This document shows positions 14,875-23,366 of a DNA stretch of 50,573 nt, piece after piece (positions within the stretch are counted from its first letter, which is position 1; every line of letters begins with the position of its first letter). Source of the DNA: an uncultured Clostridium sp. (GTDB lineage Bacteria; Bacillota; Clostridia; Lachnospirales; Lachnospiraceae); the NCBI RefSeq assembly GCF_900547735.1, contig NZ_URHZ01000037.1, forward strand, positions 1 to 50,573, in the 5' to 3' direction. The translations under genes were made by a program, and so were the position numbers. The notes below the pieces were generated by a model that saw nothing but the letters and a program-made list of their open reading frames with translations, made no database searches and had not been told where the DNA came from.

Positions 14875-17565
14875 ATGGAAGAGACCAGAAGCAGCCCCGA
14901 GGAGTTTTTGCGCCGAATCAAGAATGAGGAAGAGGCAAAAAGCAGGGGCAGCCTGAAAATATTTTTTGGATATGCAGCAGGGGTGGGAAAAACATATGCG
15001 ATGTTACAGGCCGCCCATGAAGCGAAACGGCGCGGCATTGATGTGGCTGCCGGTTACGTGGAGCCACATGCACGGCCTCAGACCGCCCGGCTGTTAAATG
15101 GGCTGGAGCTTCTTCCGGCCAAAGGAATCCGCCACGGCGGCATTACGCTGCAGGAGTTCGATCTGGATGCGGCCATAGCGAGAAAACCGCAGCTTCTTCT
15201 GGTGGATGAGCTGGCGCACACCAATGCGGAGGGCTGCCGCCACCGGAAACGGTACCAGGATGTGAGGGAACTGCTCAATAACGGCATCGACGTCTACACA
15301 ACAATCAACGTCCAGCATATTGAGAGCCTCAACGACCTTGTCGCCTCCATCACGGGCATTACGGTGAGGGAGAGAATCCCGGATTCTGTATTTGACAATG
15401 CGGAGCAGGTGGAGCTTGTGGATATTGAGCCGGGTGAACTGATAGAGCGCCTTAAAGAGGGCAAGGTTTACCGGAAAGAGCAGGCCGAAAAGGCGCTGGG
15501 AAATTTCTTTTCGGTGGAAAATCTCGTTGCCCTGAGGGAAATTGCGCTGCGCAGATGCGCGGACCGGGTCAACCGGATGTCGGAGCAGTCGGGCGGGAAG
15601 GTGAACCGGAGCTTTGCCGATGAGCACATTCTTGTATGTCTGTCGGGTTCGCCGACCAACGCGAAAATTATCCGCACCGCAGCCAGGATGGCGGCGGCAT
15701 TTAAGGGGAGCTTCACGGCCGTGTTCGTGGAAACGCCGGATTTCGCATCCTCCTCCGATGAAAATAAGGAGAGGCTCAGGCAGAACGCCCGCCTTGCGGA
15801 GCAGCTCGGGGCGGCGATTGAAACCGTATATGGGGAGGACATCGCTTTTCAGATTTCCGAATTTGCCCGGTTGTCCGGCGTATCGAAAATTGTACTCGGC
15901 AGAAGCAGCACGCGCCGCAGCTTTTTGCTGGGGCCGCCGCCGTTAACCGAGAGGATTACCAGGATGGCCCCTAATCTGGATATCTATATTATTCCGGATC
16001 AGATTGCCCTGTCTTACCGGGCTAGGCGCCATTTTTCAAAGAAGCAGAAGCTTTCCATGGCGGAGCTTGCAATGAGCCTTCTGGTGCTGGCGGCCGCTAC
16101 GGCGGTCAGTTATCTGTTTGATCTGCTTCAGTTCAGCGAAGCCAATATTATAACCATCTATATTCTCGGCGTGCTGGTGACCGCAGTTGTCACATCACAC
16201 CGGCTGTACAGTTTGATAAGCTCCGTGATCAGCGTCCTGCTTTTTAACTTTCTGTTCACGGCGCCCAGGTTTACGCTTAACGCCTATGATCCGAAGTATC
16301 TTGCCACCTTTCCGATTATGTTCATAGCGGCATTCCTGACCAGTTCCCTGGCGGTCAAGATTCAGCGCCAGGCGCGCCAGGCGGCTGAGACGGCTTACAG
16401 GACCAAGGTGCTGTTTGATACAAACCGGGCGCTCGGCAATGAAAAAGATCTGACCGGGATGATTTCCGTGACATGTAACCAGTTGACAAAGCTGCTGGAC
16501 CGGGATATTCTGTTCTACAGAATCCGGAACGGCGGTCTGGCCGCCCCGCAGCTCTTTGCCGTTCACAGTGAAAATTCGCTGTCGGCCTATACCGATGAAA
16601 ATGAGCGAGCCGTGGCCGCCTGGGTTTTCCATAATAATAAGCGCGCGGGCGCGACAACCGGGACACTGGGCAATGCCAAGTGCCTCTATCTGTCCGTGCG
16701 GATGTCACAGGAGGTATTCGGAGTCGTGGGAATCGCCATAGACGGGGAGCCCCTCGACGCGTTTGAGAACAGCATCATGCTTTCAATCCTGGGGGAATGT
16801 GCCCTGGCGCTTAAGAATGATAAGGTGTCAAAGGAGAGGGAGGCCGCCGCGCTGATGGCGAAGAACGAACAGCTTCGGGCCAATCTGCTGCGCTCCATTT
16901 CACATGACCTGAGGACGCCCCTGACCTCGATATCAGGTAATGCGGGAATTCTGCTTTCCAGTGAGGACTGCATTGACAGGGAAAAACGGATCAGGCTTTA
17001 CGAGGATATCTATGACGATTCCCTCTGGCTTATTAATCTGGTGGAAAATCTGCTGTCGGTTACAAGAATCGAGGACGGGACAATGAAACTGCGGCTGACG
17101 GCAGAGCTTCTCGATGAGATTATTGCGGAGGCCCTGCGTCATACGGACAGGAGGCGCAGTGAACACAATATCCGGGTCGTATCGGATGATTCCCTTCTGC
17201 TTGTGAGGGCGGATGCGAGGCTGATTATGCAGGTGATTATCAATCTGGTGGACAATGCCATCAAATATACGCCCCGCGGTTCGCAGGTCACGGTCGAAAC
17301 AAAGAAAATGGGCGAAGCCGCCGTCGTGACCGTAGCGGACACGGGAGACGGCATCTCAGGAGAGGTTAAAGAACATATCTTTGATATGTTTTACACCGCG
17401 GGAACCAGGGTGGCCGACAGCCGCCGCAGCCTTGGCCTCGGCCTGGCTCTCTGCAAATCAATTATTACGGCACACGGAGGGACGATTACGGTCACGGACA
17501 ATGTGCCCCATGGAGCTGTCTTTACATTTACTTTACCGCTTGAGGAGGTAACCCTGCATGAATAA
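14875..17565 (+). CDS. kdpD: KdpD, potassium-responsive sensor histidine kinase
   Basis: 896 residues, near the E. coli length of 894. The N-terminal KdpD domain has Walker A GYAAGVGKT (32-40) and the VDELAHTNAEGCRHRKRYQD signature. A USP-like domain follows (about 250-370), then four close membrane helices (about 395-500), a GAF-like segment, the phosphoacceptor His677 in SISHDLRTPL, and ATPase motifs NLVDNAIKYTP and VADTGDGIS. It senses low K+ or turgor and phosphorylates KdpE. AGAGGTGATTTT precedes the start. It overlaps kdpE by 8 nt. Confidence 0.97.
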   Translation: MEETRSSPEEFLRRIKNEEEAKSRGSLKIFFGYAAGVGKTYAMLQAAHEAKRRGIDVAAGYVEPHARPQTARLLNGLELLPAKGIRHGGITLQEFDLDAAIARKPQLLLVDELAHTNAEGCRHRKRYQDVRELLNNGIDVYTTINVQHIESLNDLVASITGITVRERIPDSVFDNAEQVELVDIEPGELIERLKEGKVYRKEQAEKALGNFFSVENLVALREIALRRCADRVNRMSEQSGGKVNRSFADEHILVCLSGSPTNAKIIRTAARMAAAFKGSFTAVFVETPDFASSSDENKERLRQNARLAEQLGAAIETVYGEDIAFQISEFARLSGVSKIVLGRSSTRRSFLLGPPPLTERITRMAPNLDIYIIPDQIALSYRARRHFSKKQKLSMAELAMSLLVLAAATAVSYLFDLLQFSEANIITIYILGVLVTAVVTSHRLYSLISSVISVLLFNFLFTAPRFTLNAYDPKYLATFPIMFIAAFLTSSLAVKIQRQARQAAETAYRTKVLFDTNRALGNEKDLTGMISVTCNQLTKLLDRDILFYRIRNGGLAAPQLFAVHSENSLSAYTDENERAVAAWVFHNNKRAGATTGTLGNAKCLYLSVRMSQEVFGVVGIAIDGEPLDAFENSIMLSILGECALALKNDKVSKEREAAALMAKNEQLRANLLRSISHDLRTPLTSISGNAGILLSSEDCIDREKRIRLYEDIYDDSLWLINLVENLLSVTRIEDGTMKLRLTAELLDEIIAEALRHTDRRRSEHNIRVVSDDSLLLVRADARLIMQVIINLVDNAIKYTPRGSQVTVETKKMGEAAVVTVADTGDGISGEVKEHIFDMFYTAGTRVADSRRSLGLGLALCKSIITAHGGTITVTDNVPHGAVFTFTLPLEEVTLHE

Positions 17566-18253
17566 ACCGTTAATTTTGGTAGTGGAAGACGATGCTGCCG
17601 TCAGAAATCTCATCACCACAACGCTGGAGACCCATAAGTACCGGTTCCGGACCGCTGCGACGGGGGAGACGGCCATAACAGAGGCGGTCTCCTATAATCC
17701 CGACGTGGTTTTGCTGGATTTGGGACTTCCCGATATGGATGGGATTGATATTATACACAAGATTCGTTCCTGGGCCAAGACGCCCATCATCGTGCTCAGC
17801 GCCAGAAGCGAGGATACGGATAAAATCGACGCCCTGGATGCAGGAGCGGACGACTATCTGACAAAACCGTTTTCCGTGGAAGAGCTGCTGGCCCGTCTGC
17901 GCGTCACCTTCCGCAGGCTGAACGACGCAGGGAACGGCTCTGCGCCGGTTTCTGTCTTCACAAACGGAGATATGGAAATTAATTATGCGGCGGGAACCGT
18001 TACCCTGAAAAAGGAGGAGCTTCATCTGACTCCGATTGAATATAAGCTGCTCTGCCTGCTGGCGAAAAATGTGGGCAAAGTTCTGACGCATACCTATATT
18101 ACAAAAGAAATATGGGGAAGCGCCTGGGATAACGATGTGGCGTCGCTGAGAGTTTTTATGGCGACTCTGAGAAAGAAGATTGAGGCGGATCCGTCCAATC
18201 CCCAGTATATTCAGACGCATATCGGAGTGGGGTACAGGATGTTGAAAGTCTAG
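17558..18253 (+). CDS. kdpE: KdpE, OmpR-type response regulator
   Basis: 231 residues. The receiver domain (1-120) has acidic EDD at 10-12, phosphoacceptor Asp54 in VVLLDLGLPDMDG and Lys in DYLTKPF. A C-terminal OmpR winged helix follows (about 130-231; LTPIEYKLLCLLAKN and the RVFMATLRKKIEADPSNPQY stretch). Phosphorylated by KdpD, it activates kdpFABC. Its start lies inside the end of kdpD, implying coupled translation. The CTTAAT motifs upstream of the kdp units are candidate binding sites. Confidence 0.96.
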   Translation: MNKPLILVVEDDAAVRNLITTTLETHKYRFRTAATGETAITEAVSYNPDVVLLDLGLPDMDGIDIIHKIRSWAKTPIIVLSARSEDTDKIDALDAGADDYLTKPFSVEELLARLRVTFRRLNDAGNGSAPVSVFTNGDMEINYAAGTVTLKKEELHLTPIEYKLLCLLAKNVGKVLTHTYITKEIWGSAWDNDVASLRVFMATLRKKIEADPSNPQYIQTHIGVGYRMLKV

Positions 18254-18263
18254 GGGGAGAGCT

Positions 18264-19046
18264 ATGGCGTTAAGCGGCGGGCTTCAATGGACATTTGATT
18301 CGGAAGCCGAAAAGTATGAAAAAATGCGTCCGGGATACGTTCCGGAGTTGTATGAGGATATCTGGCAGTACATTCCAATCGAACGGTCGAGCCGTGTTGT
18401 GGAAATTGGAATTGGCGGAGGGCAGGCGACCTTGCCGGTGCTGATGAAAGGATGCAAAGTGACCGCCGTGGAATGCGGCGGGAATTTGGCGGAGCTGTGC
18501 CGTCTTAAATTCAGGGAATTTCCTGATTTTTTGGTGGTAACGTCTAAATTTGAAGAATTTAAGTGTGAAAGTAATTCCTGCGATCTTGTATACTGCGCAT
18601 CCGCATTTCACTGGATCCCGGAAGAGACGGGATATGAGAAGGTCTATGATATACTGAGAAGCGGCGGTGCCTTCGCCCGGTTTGCCAACCATCCATACAT
18701 AGAGAAAGGCAGGGGAGGACTCGGGGAAACGCTCCAACAAATCTACTCGCTATACATGCCCGGTTCCTCAAGCCCCGGCGAGTACCGGGAGGAAGATGCC
18801 CGGAGGCGTGCGGAAACGGCGCTAAAATACGGATTTACCGATATAAGCTGCCGGCTCTATCACAGGACAAGGGTTTTTACGGCGGAAGAATACACCGCCC
18901 TTCTCGGCACGTATTCCGACCATATTGCGATTGAAGAACAGAAAAGAAGAAAATTCTTTTCGGAAATAGAACGGGCCATTCATCATTCGGGCGGCCAAAT
19001 CACCCTATTTGATACAATTGATTTAGAGCTTGCACGGAAACCCTGA
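18264..19046 (+). CDS. Class I SAM-dependent methyltransferase
   Basis: 260 residues with a Rossmann-type SAM site: motif I VVEIGIGGGQATLPVL at about 45-60, acidic VTAVECG after strand 2, and CDLVYCASAFHWIPEE at motif IV. The FHW pattern is common in small-molecule methyltransferases of the UbiE/Methyltransf_11 kind. It begins 10 nt after kdpE with GGGGGAGAGCT in front, so it is likely co-transcribed with kdpDE. No functional link to potassium is apparent and the substrate is unknown. Confidence 0.82.
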   Translation: MALSGGLQWTFDSEAEKYEKMRPGYVPELYEDIWQYIPIERSSRVVEIGIGGGQATLPVLMKGCKVTAVECGGNLAELCRLKFREFPDFLVVTSKFEEFKCESNSCDLVYCASAFHWIPEETGYEKVYDILRSGGAFARFANHPYIEKGRGGLGETLQQIYSLYMPGSSSPGEYREEDARRRAETALKYGFTDISCRLYHRTRVFTAEEYTALLGTYSDHIAIEEQKRRKFFSEIERAIHHSGGQITLFDTIDLELARKP

Positions 19047-19090
19047 GAGGAAAAGAAATTGTGCTCAGCTTACCGTCTTAAATTTAAACG

Positions 19091-19112
19091 GCATAGCCAA
19101 AACTGGCTATGC
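19091..19112. terminator. Hairpin after the methyltransferase gene
   Basis: GCATAGCCA and TGGCTATGC form a perfect 9-bp stem with an AAAC tetraloop, 44 nt after the stop. No T-run follows on either strand, so termination is uncertain. Confidence 0.45.
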
Positions 19113-19187
19113 CTCAAAGTGCAATACGCCATACGTATCCGGGCTTGCCCGCCTGCCTGATTAGCGCTCAAAGGGGGGAAAACTGTA

Positions 19188-19307
19188 TCAGGCGGGACTG
19201 GGTAAGGGTACAGAGTATTGCCGGGACTGTTGATTCATTGACACAGCTATCTTACCATCATCGGTATCATCAGGCAGATCGCTTTCATAAAGTCCGTTTT
19301 CATTCAT
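19188..19307 (-). CDS. Possible 39-residue ORF coupled to the XRE gene
   Basis: Downstream of the XRE stop, TAAGGAGAT overlaps the stop codon and leads to two ATGs. The first (19307) opens a 39-residue acidic peptide beginning MNENGLYESDLPDDTDDGKI; the second (19303, better spaced from the ribosome site) opens an 18-residue peptide in another frame. The coupled ribosome site argues for translation of something here, but neither product has a recognisable motif. It could be the truncated start of a lost downstream gene. Confidence 0.3.
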   Translation of the reverse strand: MNENGLYESDLPDDTDDGKIAVSMNQQSRQYSVPLPSPA

Positions 19308-19313
19308 ATCTCC

Positions 19314-19514
19314 TTAATATTTTAAATCAAATATTTCGGTCACATCCATACGCAACCCTTTAGCGATCGATATCATCGTATTCTGAGTTGGAGAAGTATC
19401 CCCGATCGCAATCTTGTTAAGCGTCGTATGCGATATGCCGGTCATTCGTTCAAGTTGTCGGTAAGTCAAATTTCTCTTGTCCATGATTACCTGTAGTTGG
19501 TTCCGTATTTTCAC
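19314..19514 (-). CDS. Small XRE-family helix-turn-helix regulator
   Basis: 66 residues, essentially one Cro/CI-type HTH domain: LTYRQLERMTGISHTTLNKI forms helices 2 and 3, followed by SPTQNTMISIAKGL and a short MDVTEIFDL end. I chose GTG 19514, eight bases after GAGG; an in-frame TTG at 19520 lies too close to that ribosome site. Proteins of this size are common in mobile elements and toxin-antitoxin or phage-like modules. It is a lone minus-strand gene between plus-strand units, with only a mini-ORF downstream, so it may be a remnant. Confidence 0.8.
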   Translation of the reverse strand: MKIRNQLQVIMDKRNLTYRQLERMTGISHTTLNKIAIGDTSPTQNTMISIAKGLRMDVTEIFDLKY

Positions 19515-19570
19515 TGTCAAACCTCTTTTTCATGTATCTTTTTTAAGGCGCGCGCTTGTCTTATAGCGAT

Positions 19571-19579
19571 AGTATAGCA
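19571..19579 (-). promoter_or_regulatory. Extended -10 promoter of the XRE gene
   Basis: On the minus strand TGCTATACT (19579-19571) forms an extended -10 element. No good -35 is found 17 bp upstream, which extended -10 promoters tolerate. The leader to GTG 19514 would be about 50 nt. Confidence 0.5.
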
Positions 19580-19711
19580 TGAAGTCTGTCAGGAATGTTT
19601 TACATTATTTGATAAAGTTCAGTAACATTCGACAAACCTGAAGAGCTTTCCCTTACACAGCGGGCGCACCAACACCTTCCCTTTTCCGCCGGCCGTCAAA
19701 TCGCGCCCCTC

Positions 19712-19740
19712 TTGAAAAATCCCCTCTGATTCAGTATAAT
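19712..19740 (+). promoter_or_regulatory. Sigma-A promoter of the TPR-protein operon
   Basis: TTGAAA (19712-19717), 17 bp, TATAAT (19735-19740). An in-frame ATG at 19739 overlaps the -10 and so cannot be used, supporting ATG 19793 as the start. Confidence 0.75.
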
Positions 19741-19792
19741 GAACTCATATTGCCGCACTAACGAAACCCAGCGGATACGGAGGCCGCATAAC

Positions 19793-21241
19793 ATGGATCA
19801 GACTTTTTTACGCCAGCTTAATGAATGGAATGAAAGTGAAGAATATCAGAAAATCATAGACTTTATAGAGGCTCTTCCCGAGAAAGAGCAGACCCCGGTC
19901 CTGATCAGTGAGCTGGCCTGTGCCTGCAATAACCTGGCCGGTGAGGGAGACAGCGGACTTTTTAAGAAAGCGGTCCGTCTGCTGGAATCGGTTGGGGAAG
20001 AACTCGGCGCGGATCACAGATGGAATTTCCGTATGGGTTATGCATGCTACTATCTAAACCGGGACAAGAAGGCGAAATACTACTTTGAAAAAGCGTTGGA
20101 AGCGCTCCCGGGAGATGAAGACACGATAAATTTTATTGAGGAATGTGAACGGAACCTTGTTATTCCCGTATCGATGAAACCCTTCCGGCAGAGAGTAAAG
20201 GAGGGCTGGGATTCGTTTCTTGAAGGGGAAGCCGAGCTTCGCGGGATGATAAAGCGCAGGGAACATGGAGAAAAGGTGGCCGGTTTATGCGCCGATCTCC
20301 TTTCCCCGGCTTTTGAGAATATCTGCTTTGAGATGGGATTTAACGGGGAGAAATGCGATCTGTTCCTGACACCGGACGGAGAAAGGGCACGCCTTATAAA
20401 ATTCGTCTATTTTAAAGAACATGCGCCGGAAGAATTATTTGAGAACTGGAATATCGGAATTGGAAGACAGCCGTCAAAAGGATTTGAACTTAGAATGTAC
20501 GGGCAGGGAATCGGCACGGAAGATGCCCTGGTATGGATCGAAGAACTGGACGACAAGCAGATAGGACTTTCCATATTCTGTGAAAAGCTGATTCCTCTTT
20601 TAAAGGAAAATGAGAACCAGGCCTATTCGATGATGGCGATTCTAGTGGATCAGGCAATCGGAGAAATACCCGCGATCCGTTATATCGGCTACCTGGATCT
20701 AATCGGGGAACCCAAAGAGGGCGATTCGATCCGGCTGGATCATCTGAAGGAATACATAGAAGGCCGGGATGCCGTCACGGCCGAGGAACTGTGCGGCTGG
20801 TATACGTGTTACACGATGGAGCCAAGTGAGAAAGAGGAATGGTTCCTGAGGGAAGACAGCTTTGCCGGGGTCACTACCTGCCCCGAAGTGGTAAGCGGTT
20901 ATTTAAGCGGTGACGACAGAATTATGGAAGATTTCCATCAGGACGGAGCGGTTCCGGGATTTTTCTTCTATCCATTAGAGAGGAACGAGCGGAGCAAAGC
21001 CCTGGATCTGCGTGACAGCATTGAGAAAGAGATTACGGACAAAGCGGGGGATGCCGTGACATTCACCGGCGGGGCTACGGGTACGGAATATGGATACCTG
21101 GATTTTGTGGCCTGGGATTTACGGCAGGTTTTGGATGCGGCGGCGGCCGTATTCAGCAGACGTAAGATGGAAGCGGCATTCCACTCATTCCGAAGGGATG
21201 TGAGCGGAGTGGGCCTGAGCAGGAAGGAGGACGGAAGATGA
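19793..21241 (+). CDS. TPR-containing protein of unknown function
   Basis: 482 residues. The first 130 form helical TPR-like repeats, clearest at NFRMGYACYYLNRDKKAKYY and FEKALEALPGDEDTINFIEE. The remaining 350 residues are a soluble acidic region I do not recognise, with a conserved-looking late segment GVTTCPEVVSGYLSGDD and a C-terminal LDFVAWDLRQVLDAAAAVF helix. No signal peptide or membrane helix. The ribosome site is CGGAGG. The stop overlaps the next start as ATGA, so the two proteins are made together and may interact. Confidence 0.7.
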   Translation: MDQTFLRQLNEWNESEEYQKIIDFIEALPEKEQTPVLISELACACNNLAGEGDSGLFKKAVRLLESVGEELGADHRWNFRMGYACYYLNRDKKAKYYFEKALEALPGDEDTINFIEECERNLVIPVSMKPFRQRVKEGWDSFLEGEAELRGMIKRREHGEKVAGLCADLLSPAFENICFEMGFNGEKCDLFLTPDGERARLIKFVYFKEHAPEELFENWNIGIGRQPSKGFELRMYGQGIGTEDALVWIEELDDKQIGLSIFCEKLIPLLKENENQAYSMMAILVDQAIGEIPAIRYIGYLDLIGEPKEGDSIRLDHLKEYIEGRDAVTAEELCGWYTCYTMEPSEKEEWFLREDSFAGVTTCPEVVSGYLSGDDRIMEDFHQDGAVPGFFFYPLERNERSKALDLRDSIEKEITDKAGDAVTFTGGATGTEYGYLDFVAWDLRQVLDAAAAVFSRRKMEAAFHSFRRDVSGVGLSRKEDGR

Positions 21242-22512
21242 GTATCGGACTGACCTTCACTGCCAGAGCGGGAAAAAAAGAATTCCTTATCAATGAGATA
21301 AAGGAACTGGCCGCGAACAGCGGATATGGGCTGACCGTGAATGACGGCTGGCTGAGAGTTTCATTCTGTCCCATGGGAGAACTGACGATGGAATGGAAGA
21401 AAGAAAGCGGCATGATGGGCCGGTGGCTTATCTCGGGAGAATGTTATTCCACACCGTCGGGGGCCGGATTCCATGCGGCGGCGGTCCGCTTTCTGGATGA
21501 ACTGGAGAAAAAGGCGCTTAAAAACCTGGAGGTGTCGGATGATACGGAATACTATGGACACCGTGATTTCGAGCGCATGAAGAGTGAACATTTTTATCCC
21601 TGGCTCAATGCGCTGAAAAGACACTGCGCGGAGCGCGGCGGTGAGTACAGCAATTTCTGCCTCTGCTGGGATTTGGATCAGTATCAGCCGGAAGAGATAA
21701 AGGGCAGCGTTATCACGCCGATGGGCCGTTTTGATGTAAAGAAAATGACGGAACAGGTGGAGGAGCATGGCATCGGCTGGCTGGCGGAACGCTTTTTTAT
21801 ATGGGACACCGAGGAAAAAGACGCCCTGTATTACCGTAACTGCGCCATTCATTTCCTGTGGGAAGACTGCTATTTCGTCCCATCCGAAAGAAGTGAAGAG
21901 GACAGGGAATGTAATGAAAGGATTCTCGACTGTCTTGAAAGAGCGGCCGAACTGGATCGCAGCCTCCCCCTGCCCCTGTCTTCCTACCGTGAAATCTGCG
22001 GACTGGCCGGCAGAAAACCTGCCATCGGGGAGGATGCAGAGGAGATGGAGACGGACTTCCCAATCGGATACCGCAAAGGGACGGTGACACATGCCTTCGG
22101 TGATCTGCGTATTACTCTGCCCGGGAACTGCCTGTATGAGTGGGAGGAGTATGAAGATAGGAAAGGCTGCAGCATGTGGTGGAATCCGGGGACGGATGAG
22201 CCCGTATGGCGCGTCAGCGGCTTTAAAAGGAGAGAGGGAAATGCGGAATTTTCCGAGCGCAGCCTCGAACGTGACAGGGAAGAGTTTGATATCCCCGGCG
22301 GACGGGTCCGCATCGGCTGGAATGAGGAAGAGGAGGACGGACAGCCGCTATTTCAGGCGGTCTGTGAGGCCGTTTCCGGTCCGTCCCTGTTTCTTATAAC
22401 GGCAACTTTTATAAGAAGCGAAGAAAAAGAAGAGATTTATGCCCTTATGAGAAAATTAAAAGCGGTGGAGCATAACGAAGAAGTAAATCATACGGAAAGT
22501 TACAACCAATAG
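21238..22512 (+). CDS. Uncharacterised acidic protein coupled to the TPR protein
   Basis: 424 residues, soluble, very rich in Glu, Trp, Tyr and Cys; no signal peptide, membrane helix or motif I know. It seems to have two parts: an N-terminal domain (1-270) with tryptophan-rich segments such as FCLCWDLDQYQPEEI, and a C-terminal beta-rich domain (about 290-410) beginning VTHAFGDLRITLPGNCLYEW and containing a GCSMWWNPGTDEPVWRVSGF stretch. The ATGA overlap with the TPR gene and AGGAAGGAGG ribosome site indicate obligate co-expression. Function unknown. Confidence 0.65.
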   Translation: MSIGLTFTARAGKKEFLINEIKELAANSGYGLTVNDGWLRVSFCPMGELTMEWKKESGMMGRWLISGECYSTPSGAGFHAAAVRFLDELEKKALKNLEVSDDTEYYGHRDFERMKSEHFYPWLNALKRHCAERGGEYSNFCLCWDLDQYQPEEIKGSVITPMGRFDVKKMTEQVEEHGIGWLAERFFIWDTEEKDALYYRNCAIHFLWEDCYFVPSERSEEDRECNERILDCLERAAELDRSLPLPLSSYREICGLAGRKPAIGEDAEEMETDFPIGYRKGTVTHAFGDLRITLPGNCLYEWEEYEDRKGCSMWWNPGTDEPVWRVSGFKRREGNAEFSERSLERDREEFDIPGGRVRIGWNEEEEDGQPLFQAVCEAVSGPSLFLITATFIRSEEKEEIYALMRKLKAVEHNEEVNHTESYNQ

Positions 22513-22591
22513 AATAGAGAAGAGAGAACTGCGGCCTCCAAAGCCGGATACGGGCAATCGGCGGCAGGAAACAGCATGAAAGGTGAGAAAA

Positions 22592-22981
22592 ATGGAAAAA
22601 GAAATATTATGGTCGGACAGAAAGAGACTCTGGTGCGGTTTACCCTGGACATTTACCGTGTACAGCATGTCCGAGGACAGACTTTTTATAAAAAGAGGAA
22701 TTTTTAATCTGAGGGAGGATGAGGTGCGCCTCTACCGCATCAAGGATTTGGGACTTGAGAGAAGCCTGCTGCAGCGGATGTTCGGCCTGGGAACCATCCG
22801 TATTGTTTCCAGTGATTCAAGCCTCGGGAACTTTGAACTGGTCAATGTGAAGAACAGTTCCGATGTCAAGGAGCAGTTATCAAGTCTTGTGGAGGAGGAG
22901 AGACAGAGAAAGAAAGTTTCCTCCAGGGAATTTATCAGTTTCGAACAGGATGAGGAGGACGACGGACTCGATACCGAATAA
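22592..22981 (+). CDS. Bacterial PH-like domain protein
   Basis: 129 residues. The N-terminal 95 look like a bPH2-type (DUF304) domain: YSMSEDRLFIKRGIFNLREDEV, YRIKDLGLERSLLQRMFGLG and TIRIVSSDSS form the usual strand-rich pattern. The last 30 residues are a charged tail ending EQDEEDDGLDTE. No membrane segment, unlike many bPH2 proteins. I chose ATG 22592 (AAAGGTGAGAAAA before it) over GTG 22583, which overlaps the ribosome site. It is probably the third gene of the TPR operon. Confidence 0.75.
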   Translation: MEKEILWSDRKRLWCGLPWTFTVYSMSEDRLFIKRGIFNLREDEVRLYRIKDLGLERSLLQRMFGLGTIRIVSSDSSLGNFELVNVKNSSDVKEQLSSLVEEERQRKKVSSREFISFEQDEEDDGLDTE

Positions 22982-23023
22982 AAGAGGACCGGAACCTTTG
23001 GAATTTCATAAAAAGTATGGAAA

Positions 23024-23061
23024 ATGCCCCGCTGGAGAGATACTCCGCGGGACATTTTTTT
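23024..23061 (+). terminator. Rho-independent terminator of the TPR/PH operon
   Basis: ATGCCCCGCTGGAG (23024-23037) and CTCCGCGGGACAT (23043-23055) pair with one mismatch and one bulge; a run of T follows. Repeat copy 2 begins six nt after it. Confidence 0.82.
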
Positions 23062-23066
23062 AATTC

Positions 23067-23122
23067 ATAGGAAATTACGTCCGATGAATCAAAAACGCTC
23101 CGCGAGGATGCACATGCCGCGC
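23067..23122. repeat. Dispersed repeat, copy 2
   Basis: 56-nt match to 14630-14684, with the final 32 nt (23091-23122) identical. In this copy the left part is an imperfect palindrome: TTCATAGGA (23064-23072) and TCCGATGAA (23080-23088) could pair. GC-rich sequence without reading frame follows to about 23180. Position relative to the upstream terminator is the same as in copy 1. Confidence 0.8.
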
Positions 23123-23210
23123 AGAGGTAAATAGTCGCTGAAGCAACCGCGCGGCAGCGCAAGAATCCAGCGAGCGGGATCCTTTGTTCTCTGTTGAGAA
23201 AAATAATACT

Positions 23211-23238
23211 AGTAAACATTATCATTATCTGCTATAAT
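23211..23238 (+). promoter_or_regulatory. Extended -10 promoter of the ZIP gene with a Fur-like box
   Basis: TGCTATAAT (23230-23238) is an extended -10. Immediately upstream, AGTAAACATTATCATTATC (23211-23229) agrees with the E. coli Fur consensus at 14 of 19 positions. A Fur-family (Fur, Zur or PerR-like) repressor bound here would block the promoter, a sensible arrangement for a metal importer. The match is by eye only. Confidence 0.5.
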
Positions 23239-23273
23239 GCTTTTAAATACAGAAATGTTTTGGATTGCAAGAG

Positions 23274-23343
23274 ATAACTATGGGAGTCCTGCATAGTTAT
23301 AAATTAGTTACTGTTCTATTTTTCACTGTGGGAGAACGGTAAC
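23274..23343 (+). ncRNA. Two-hairpin 5' leader of the ZIP transporter mRNA
   Basis: Hairpin 1: ATAACTATG (23274-23282) and CATAGTTAT (23292-23300), perfect 9 bp, 9-nt loop. Hairpin 2: GTTACTGTTCT (23307-23317) and AGAACGGTAAC (23333-23343), 10 of 11 paired plus one wobble, 15-nt loop. TGGGAG occurs in both. They lie between the promoter and the AGGAGG site. I do not recognise a known riboswitch class; a new cis-regulator is possible, but so is a simple stabilising leader. Confidence 0.5.
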
Positions 23344-23366
23344 ATAAATTATAGGAGGATAAACAG

